From positions 105,467 through 169,466 of the forward strand of contig NZ_JFHN01000074.1 of the NCBI RefSeq assembly GCF_000590885.1: a stretch of 64,000 nt of DNA. The letters are read 5' to 3'. Position numbers and translations under genes: made by a program. The DNA comes from Erwinia mallotivora (GTDB taxonomy: Bacteria > Pseudomonadota > Gammaproteobacteria > Enterobacterales > Enterobacteriaceae). Within the stretch, counting starts at the first letter, position 1, and every line of letters starts with the position of its first letter. Of the stretch, positions 58,462-64,000 are shown piece after piece. The notes under the pieces are model-generated. The model searched no databases, was not told the DNA's origin, and saw only the letters and a list, made by a program, of their open reading frames with translations.

Positions 58462-59214
58462 ATGCATCCCGAACTGAGTAACGACGAAGCGCTACGCTAC
58501 AATCGCCAGATTGTGCTGCGGGGTTTTGACTTTGACGGGCAGGAAAAGCTCAAAGCGGCGAAGGTGTTGATTGTCGGACTTGGCGGGCTGGGCTGCGCAG
58601 CCAGTGCTTATCTGGCCTCCGCCGGCGTGGGCCAACTGACGCTGCTGGATTTTGACACCGTTTCGCTCTCTAACCTGCAACGGCAGATCCTGCATCGCGA
58701 TGCGCTGATTGGTCAGCCGAAAGTCGTCTCTGCCTGCCAACAGTTACAGGCCATCAATCCGCATATCAGCGTGCAAACGGTGAATGCTCAGCTCAGTGAT
58801 ATGGCGCTGGCAGAACTGATAAGCACTCAGGATGTGGTGGTCGACTGCTGTGATAATGTCGCCACCCGTGAGCAACTTAATCGCCTGTGCTTTGCCAGTA
58901 AAACGGCGCTGATATCCGGGGCAGCCATTCGCATGGAAGGCCAAATCAGCGTTTTTCGCTGGCAAAAGGATGCCCCCTGTTACCGCTGTATCAGCAGGCT
59001 GTTTGGCGATACCACACTAAGCTGCGTGGAGGCAGGGGTTATGGCTCCGCTGGTGGGGGTGATCGGCTCACTTCAGGCGATGGAAGCGATACGTCTGCTG
59101 GCCGGTTACGGTGAGGATGTGACAGGAAAACTGTTGCTGTACGATGCGCTGACCTTACAGTTCCGCGAAATGCGAGTCGCGAAAGATCCGTCCTGCGAGG
59201 TCTGTGGGCAGTGA
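58462..59214 (+). CDS. moeB: MoeB, molybdopterin-synthase adenylyltransferase
   Basis: MoeB activates the C terminus of MoaD by adenylation, a step like ubiquitin E1. The ATG at 58462 lies one base after the moeA stop and gives 250 residues. The nucleotide loop GLGGLGC is near residue 38, DCCDN near 131, and zinc cysteines are in CYRC and CEVCG. The order moeA-moeB matches E. coli. Confidence 0.96.
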   Translation: MHPELSNDEALRYNRQIVLRGFDFDGQEKLKAAKVLIVGLGGLGCAASAYLASAGVGQLTLLDFDTVSLSNLQRQILHRDALIGQPKVVSACQQLQAINPHISVQTVNAQLSDMALAELISTQDVVVDCCDNVATREQLNRLCFASKTALISGAAIRMEGQISVFRWQKDAPCYRCISRLFGDTTLSCVEAGVMAPLVGVIGSLQAMEAIRLLAGYGEDVTGKLLLYDALTLQFREMRVAKDPSCEVCGQ

Positions 59215-59242
59215 CATGGTGGCCGTCTCTGGCGCAGTAAAA

Positions 59243-59265
59243 AGGGGACACTGCGGTCCCCTGTT
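59243..59265. terminator. Bidirectional terminator between moeB and ybiT
   Basis: AGGGGAC (59243-59249) pairs with 59256-59262 over six bases, flanked by an A run and TGTTATT. It lies between convergent genes. Confidence 0.7.
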
Positions 59266-59294
59266 ATTACTCCATCGGCGGAAAAGCGCTGTCG

Positions 59295-60887
59295 TCAGAC
59301 AATACCCTGACTGCGCAGATAATCTTCGTAATTACCGGTGAAGTCATGCAGTTTTGTCGGGGTCATTTCAATCACCCGGGTAGCCAGCGAGCTGACAAAC
59401 TCGCGGTCGTGGGAGACGAAAATCAACGTACCTTCGTACATTTCCAGCGCCATATTCAGCGCCTCGATCGATTCCATATCCAGGTGGTTGGTGGGTTCAT
59501 CCATAATCAGTACATTCGGCTTTTGCATCATCAGCTTACCGAACAGCATCCGCCCTTTCTCACCACCCGACAGCACCTTAGCCGGTTTTTTAATGTCATC
59601 CTGGCTGAACAGCAGACGCCCGAGAATACTGCGCACCGCCTGCTCGTCATCGCCTTCCTGCTTCCACTGACTCATCCAGTCAAAAACCGTCAGGTCGTTG
59701 GCAAAGTCGTGGGCGTGATCCTGCGCATAGTAGCCAATTCGCGCATTCTCCGACCATTTTACCGCGCCGTTATCAGGTTGCAGGTCAGCCACCAGCGTTT
59801 TCAACAGCGTGGTTTTACCGATACCATTTGGCCCGAGGATCGCCAGCTTTTCACCAACTTCCAGCAGCAGGTTGAGGTTTTTGAACAGCGGCCCCTGATC
59901 GAAGCCTTTGGTCAGGGCTTCCAGTTCCAGCGCGTTGCGGAACAGTTTTTTATCCTGTTCAAAGCGGATAAACGGATTCTGGCGGCTGGAGGCTTTCACC
60001 TCCTCCAGTTTGATTTTATCGATTTGCTTCGCACGGGACGTAGCCTGACGCGATTTGGAGGCGTTAGCGCTGAAGCGGCTGACAAAGGATTGCAACTCGT
60101 TGATTTGCGCCTTTTTCTTCGCGTTATCGGCCAGCAGACGTTCACGCGCCTGGGTCGCGGCGGTCATATATTCATCATAGTTGCCGGGATAAACGCGCAG
60201 TTCGCCATAATCCAGATCGGCCATATGAGTACAGACCATGTTCAGGAAGTGACGGTCGTGGGAAATAATGATCATGGTGCTGTTACGTTCATTCAGCACC
60301 TGCTCCAGCCAGCGAATCGTGTCGATGTCGAGGTTGTTGGTCGGTTCATCCAGCAGCAGGATTTCCGGATTAGAGAACAGCGCCTGCGCCAGCAACACAC
60401 GCAACTTCCAGCCCGGAGCCACTTCGCTCATCGGGCCATAATGCTGTTCCTGCGGGATACCCACGCCCAGCAACAGTTCTCCGGCGCGGGCTTCGGCGGT
60501 GTAGCCATCCATTTCACCGTATGTCACTTCCAGATCGGCCACCCGGTAACCGTCTTCTTCACTCATTTCCGGCAGCGCGTAGATGCGATCGCGCTCTTCC
60601 TTCACCTGCCACAGCTCAGCATGGCCCATAACCACCGTATCCAGCACGCTGAACTGCTCAAAAGCGAACTGATCCTGGCGCAGTTTACCGATACGCTCAT
60701 TCGGGTCTGTTGAGACATTTCCGGCGCTGGGCATCAGATCGCCACCCAGAATTTTCATAAAGGTAGACTTGCCGCTGCCGTTGGCACCGATCAGGCCATA
60801 GCGGTTGCCTCCGCCAAACTTGACAGAGATGTTTTCAAACAGCGGCTTACTGCCAAACTGCATGGTGACGTTGCTGGAAACTAGCAC
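59295..60887 (-). CDS. ybiT: YbiT, ABC-F family translation ATPase
   Basis: YbiT is an ABC-F protein of 530 residues, equal to E. coli YbiT; such proteins act on the ribosome, and no membrane segments are present. The two ATPase cassettes have Walker [10 protein letters not shown] (about 34-42) and GPNGIGKTT (about 349-357). The LDEPTNNLD and MDEPTNHLD Walker B blocks are typical of the family. The Arg/Lys-rich inter-domain linker (about 245-310) is the P-site tRNA interaction motif. Confidence 0.95.
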   Translation of the reverse strand: MLVSSNVTMQFGSKPLFENISVKFGGGNRYGLIGANGSGKSTFMKILGGDLMPSAGNVSTDPNERIGKLRQDQFAFEQFSVLDTVVMGHAELWQVKEERDRIYALPEMSEEDGYRVADLEVTYGEMDGYTAEARAGELLLGVGIPQEQHYGPMSEVAPGWKLRVLLAQALFSNPEILLLDEPTNNLDIDTIRWLEQVLNERNSTMIIISHDRHFLNMVCTHMADLDYGELRVYPGNYDEYMTAATQARERLLADNAKKKAQINELQSFVSRFSANASKSRQATSRAKQIDKIKLEEVKASSRQNPFIRFEQDKKLFRNALELEALTKGFDQGPLFKNLNLLLEVGEKLAILGPNGIGKTTLLKTLVADLQPDNGAVKWSENARIGYYAQDHAHDFANDLTVFDWMSQWKQEGDDEQAVRSILGRLLFSQDDIKKPAKVLSGGEKGRMLFGKLMMQKPNVLIMDEPTNHLDMESIEALNMALEMYEGTLIFVSHDREFVSSLATRVIEMTPTKLHDFTGNYEDYLRSQGIV

Positions 60888-61384
60888 AGGATTGCCTTAC
60901 TTTTTTGACAGGGGAATGTGAACCAGCGCGCATTATGCCAAAAAAATGGAGAGGCGGATATACCAGCTCCGCGTAGCCGCTGGCGGGCATGGCGATATCA
61001 GCCACTCACAGCCTGGCCTACCAGGCGTTATTGTCGCAGCCAGTCTGCACACCAACAGCGCGCAGAAACCGGCGCGTACACCGAGTACGTGAGGATTTCG
61101 GGCACTACTCAGGTTCAGAATGACAAGTAAACCAGCCCTGATGGGCCAGGCTATCAACCTGGACTGCGATCAACCCACAGCTGATACTGGCAGCATCTGA
61201 CGTGACGGTCGGTATCATTGTCTGCATCACGAGAGTATTAACTTTGGTGTCGCGCCAGACCATAGTCATCACTGACAGCAGATTGCTGGTTAACTTCATC
61301 TCTCAATGAAGTTTAATTACCGGGGCAATTGCCGCATCACCAAAAGGCGGCAGGAGAAAGATTTTCAGATCGAAGCAGGCAGAG
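60888..61384. other. ybiT upstream region and edge of the DUF3289 array
   Basis: This 497-base region has no supported gene; short open frames on both strands (60918-61130 and 60933-61157) are low-quality. It contains an ERIC-like segment at 61061-61131. The ybiT promoter is probably near 60900-60950. Confidence 0.45.
61061..61131. repeat. Possible ERIC-like dispersed repeat
   Basis: The segment runs from GCGCAGAAACCGG through GTACACCGAGTACGTGAGGA to CAGGTTCAGAATGACAAG. It resembles one half of an enterobacterial repetitive intergenic consensus element, which has a similar GTAAGTGAC...TTGAAGTATGACGGG path. No second copy is seen in the window, so the assignment relies on recollection of the consensus. 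Confidence 0.3.
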
Positions 61385-61846
61385 TTAATCAGATTTAATT
61401 TCCACTATTTTCCCTTCTTTTACCCGATAGATTCCCTCATCCAGAATAAAATAAAGCCCGGTATTTTTACTGTTTCGCACCATAAGAACAGCGTCTTTAT
61501 CGATACAATTAAGTGGCGGCGGCATATCCACAAAACAGAGCCTGTCATAACCATCGGTTTCCTTATAACCTTCACCGAAATTCCAAAAAGTAACGACAAA
61601 GGAGCCATCAAAATCGCGAGAGGGTATTTTATACTTATCTTCCAAAATATCCTTATTTTTCAACCACCACTTTATTCTCCCTTTCTCGGTAAAAGGAAAT
61701 TTTTTTACCAGAACATAACTGTGACTACCATCTTTGTGAATAGCTATAATATCTACCGTTCGTAACGATAACCAAGCAGCAATAGCAACCAGTAGACACA
61801 TTAGACTTAAAAACATCGTCGTGACTTTTTTCTTTTTAAATTTCAT
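61385..61846 (-). CDS. DUF943 membrane protein, copy 1
   Basis: The 153-residue protein fits the enterobacterial DUF943 family: a short basic N terminus, one transmembrane helix (about 9-28), then an extracytoplasmic domain with KGRIKWWLKNKDILEDKYKI and FGEGYKETDGYDRLCF. The start at 61846 follows GGAAG closely and overlaps the DUF3289 stop by 11 bases. Its function is unknown. A second copy is at 62962-63423 with the same motif order but low similarity elsewhere. The paired arrangement with DUF3289 suggests a partner or immunity role, which is inference. Confidence 0.82.
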   Translation of the reverse strand: MKFKKKKVTTMFLSLMCLLVAIAAWLSLRTVDIIAIHKDGSHSYVLVKKFPFTEKGRIKWWLKNKDILEDKYKIPSRDFDGSFVVTFWNFGEGYKETDGYDRLCFVDMPPPLNCIDKDAVLMVRNSKNTGLYFILDEGIYRVKEGKIVEIKSD

Positions 61847-62683
61847 TGCGGCTTCCGGTAATTTCCACACTGGCCTCCATATTGGTCATAAATGGCTTAA
61901 AGCCGAATTTATTGTATCGTTGAAGCACAAACCAGATACGGAAAAAGTTAAAATTTCTGAATACATTATTAAAAATATCTTCATCATCCAGACCAAAATG
62001 ATCCTGTACTTTGTAATGGACTACTGCACGGTAACGGTCATTATCAATCTGGAGCGATTTTATAGTAATATGGGTCGCCCAGGTATCGTGAACGGTGATA
62101 CCCATACCGTTAAATTTATCCTGAAACCGGTCAAATTCAGGCAATTTCCCTTCAAAAATGGCTTTAAGTAGCTCATCTTTTTTATTCAGAGGGTAAAACT
62201 TATTTTCCCAATCTATTTTGTCTTTGAATGTTTTTTCCAGTAAAAGACGGGTGCTATTTTTTTTAGAACGATCATTCAGAATTTGCTCCTTCAGTGCCCT
62301 GTCCAGTGACATATCCCGGAACGCTTTACCCTTGCCGTACTGCATATGGTTGATCATTTTTTCGATAAGATGCCGGTACGGCCACCGAGTGAGAACTGAC
62401 GGGACAGCTGGCGAAATTCATCAAACAGTATTGCGGCACATTGCTCCAGGGCTACCTTCTCGCCGGTCGGGCGCATATTACAACAGTATCGGCTACGGCG
62501 GCTGTCCAGCGCCGAGCGGCGCGTCAGCGTCCAGGGATCAACCCGATCAGAGAGATAATTCAGTCCGTAGTGCGTTTTTAACTGTGATGCAGATAAATCC
62601 CCGCAACGCATATCTTTCGCATTGTCATCGTCCATCCGGTTTTGCGTTTTAAAAATGGTACAGGGAAAGGGTAATGCGCTCAT
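61836..62683 (-). pseudogene. DUF3289 family protein, copy 1, with a one-base frameshift
   Basis: The start at 62683 follows AAGGAG and encodes MSALPFPCTIFKTQ, then SRRSRYCCNMRPTGEKVALE. The frame breaks near 62380-62381 where GGCC replaces the GGGCC seen in copy 2; the product ends after 109 residues as ...FSLGGRTGILSKK. The remaining 173 codons, from MINHMQYGKGK to SVEITGSRNEI, are open in another frame and match copy 2. With one base restored the protein would be about 282 residues. Either the gene is inactivated, the site slips, or the read has an error. DUF943 overlaps its end. Confidence 0.82.
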
Positions 62684-62883
62684 GGTGATACACTCCTTGT
62701 GTTATCGTTCGTTGTGATCAGCACATAAAATATTACTCGCTGAGCGCCGAAAATAACAATTCAGCACGATCAAATGTCCGCAATTTTAGTGTTACAGGAA
62801 GAAGGTGCCAAAAATGCTTCCAGTTCACTTGCGTTCTGATAAAAGGTTGAGGCCACTATCAAAGAACTACCCTTTTCCTTCGG

Positions 62884-62938
62884 AAAATCTCTCAGGATTT
62901 ATCTGCCACCCTATGACAGAAAAATCCTGAGAGATTTT
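62884..62938 (-). terminator. Terminator of DUF3289-DUF943 copy 2
   Basis: AAAATCTCTCAGGATTT (62884-62900) pairs perfectly over 17 bases with 62922-62938 around a 21-base loop. It lies 24 bases after the copy 2 DUF943 stop. So each pair is its own transcription unit. Confidence 0.75.
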
Positions 62939-62961
62939 TAAATAAATAAGAATTTGCCAGG

Positions 62962-63423
62962 CTAATTTTTCCTTTTTACTATATTTCTTTTTTTATCCAT
63001 TCGATATACCGCATCACCTGAAGTAAATAATATATTGCCGTTCCTGCCTGTTTCTACAGAAAAAACCCTCCTTTTTTCAATGCAATTTTTTGGCACATTC
63101 ATGTCGTTAAAACATAAGCTATCGTATCCATCAGACTCTATATACCCATCACCAAAAAGCCAGAAAACCACCATAAATGTACCATTCGAATCTGGCCTGG
63201 GAATATTATATTTTTCTTTGAGAATACTTTTATTTTCCAGCCACCATTTTATTTTTCCCTGGTCGATAAAAGGGAAGTTCCTTACCAGAATATCACTGCA
63301 ATGATGGTCCACATGAACTGCCACAATTTTTACCGGGCGAAATGCCATCCAGAGAGAGAAAAAAAGAATCACACCTCCAAGAATGAACAGAAAAAAAAGA
63401 GAAGCCCTGTATTTAATCATCAT
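62962..63423 (-). CDS. DUF943 membrane protein, copy 2
   Basis: This 153-residue protein equals copy 1 in length. It has a hydrophobic helix near residues 8-28, then KIKWWLENKSILKEKYNIP, FGDGYIESDGYDSLCF and paired cysteines (CF and NCIEK). GGAGG lies five bases before the ATG. It overlaps the DUF3289 copy 2 stop by 11 bases, as in copy 1. Similarity to copy 1 is concentrated in these blocks and otherwise low. Function is unknown; the conserved cysteines and periplasmic orientation suggest a surface or periplasmic partner. Confidence 0.82.
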   Translation of the reverse strand: MMIKYRASLFFLFILGGVILFFSLWMAFRPVKIVAVHVDHHCSDILVRNFPFIDQGKIKWWLENKSILKEKYNIPRPDSNGTFMVVFWLFGDGYIESDGYDSLCFNDMNVPKNCIEKRRVFSVETGRNGNILFTSGDAVYRMDKKRNIVKRKN

Positions 63424-64000
63424 CGCATCCTCCGGTGATTTCTACTGTTGCTTCAATATTCGTCATAAATGGCCTGAAATTGAACTGATTATATCGTTGC
63501 AGTACAAACCAGATGCGAAAGAAGTTAAAATTTCTGAATATCTTATTAAAAATATCTTCATCATCCAGACCAAAATGATCCTGTACTTTGTAATGCACTA
63601 CTGCACGGTAACGTTTATTATCAATATGTAGTGATTTCATAGTGATATGGGTGGCCCAGGTATCATGAACGGTGATACCCATACCGTTAAAAGTATCTCC
63701 ATATCTGTCGAATTTAGGGAGTTTCCCTCTGAGAATAGCTGCTCTCAATACATCTTTTTTATCGGCTGCAAGGCATTGCTTTTCCCAGTCAATATTTATG
63801 CTCAGGGATTTTCTCAGAAGTAAACGCGTACTGTTTTCCTCAGAGCTGTCTTGCAGAATTTGCTCCTTCAGTGCCCTGTCCAGTGACATATCCCGGAACG
63901 CTTTCCCCTTGCCGTACTGCATATGGTTGATCATTTTTTCGATAAGATGCCGGTACGGGCCACCGAGTGAGAACTGACGGGACAGCTGGCGAAATTCATC
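63413..64000 (-). CDS. DUF3289 family protein, copy 2 (5' part beyond window)
   Basis: The frame is open to the window end, so 195 codons of the C-terminal part are seen. Its first 22 codons read DEFRQLSRQFSLGGPYRHLI in frame, where copy 1 is shifted. The rest, MINHMQYGKGKAFRD through VEITGGCDDD, matches copy 1 strongly at both ends. The middle third is diverged. The conserved HDTWATHIT and DHFGLDDEDIF blocks mark the family. The gene appears intact as far as visible. It is upstream of and overlaps DUF943 copy 2. Confidence 0.85.
   Translation of the reverse strand, partial: DEFRQLSRQFSLGGPYRHLIEKMINHMQYGKGKAFRDMSLDRALKEQILQDSSEENSTRLLLRKSLSINIDWEKQCLAADKKDVLRAAILRGKLPKFDRYGDTFNGMGITVHDTWATHITMKSLHIDNKRYRAVVHYKVQDHFGLDDEDIFNKIFRNFNFFRIWFVLQRYNQFNFRPFMTNIEATVEITGGCDDD

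Noticed and set aside
59346..60713. 455-codon plus-strand open frame
   Set aside because: It is wholly antisense to ybiT, with low-complexity His/Gln/Phe composition and no family resemblance; it is a shadow of ybiT codon usage.

Overview
The window reads as a chromosomal segment of an enterobacterium of the Erwinia/Pantoea group. This is inferred from protein-level similarity to Escherichia coli across a colinear backbone, from lineage-restricted DUF3289/DUF943 genes, and from losses relative to E. coli (no macAB, ybjX, aqpZ, ybjD, hcr, ybjT/ybjS, rimK or serW at their usual places). No phage, insertion sequence, rRNA, tRNA or CRISPR was recognised.

Layout. 1-7040: cydDC, aat, infA, clpA-clpS, cspD (cytochrome bd assembly, N-degron pathway, translation). 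7347-14732: lysO, hcp with a predicted NsrR operator, poxB-ltaE, amiD, ybjQ, ybjP. 14895-20315: the arginine importer artPIQM with ARG boxes over the artP start, artJ, then rlmC and ybjO. 20654-22916: an inserted yjiH-yjiG-M20 amidohydrolase module. 23062-29994: potFGHI putrescine importer, ybjN (amyR), nfsA, grxA. 30294-41042: an accessory nitrogen-salvage island between grxA and ybjM. It holds a DMT transporter, a family 3 amino-acid-type ABC importer, 5-oxoprolinase subunits PxpA/B/C, a BCCP-like protein without its biotin lysine, an SDR oxidoreductase, an aminotransferase split by a nonsense codon, and a Nac-type LysR regulator preceded by a sigma-54 promoter and an NtrC-like site. 41243-48492: ybjM, ybjL, the sRNA rybB with a sigma-E promoter, ybjG, dacC, a HAD phosphatase, rimO. 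48618-55378: a DUF4385 gene, the glutathione importer gsiABCD and iaaA. 55824-56932: a small secreted protein and a decayed PIN-type toxin-antitoxin pair. 57225-60887: moeA-moeB and ybiT. 61385-64000: a tandem array of DUF3289-DUF943 pairs, one with a single-base frameshift, running off the window end.

How the genes work together. Several modules recover nitrogen from amino acids, peptides and polyamines (art, pot, gsi-iaaA, yjiHG-M20, the Pxp island). The island appears wired to nitrogen limitation: NtrC and sigma-54 would drive the Nac-type regulator, which could act at a Nac-like site before the importer/pxpBC operon. The most novel-looking region is the DUF3289-DUF943 array, a two-gene cassette with overlapping reading frames, conserved ends and a diversified centre. 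This pattern fits a polymorphic effector/partner system, but its function is not shown by the sequence.
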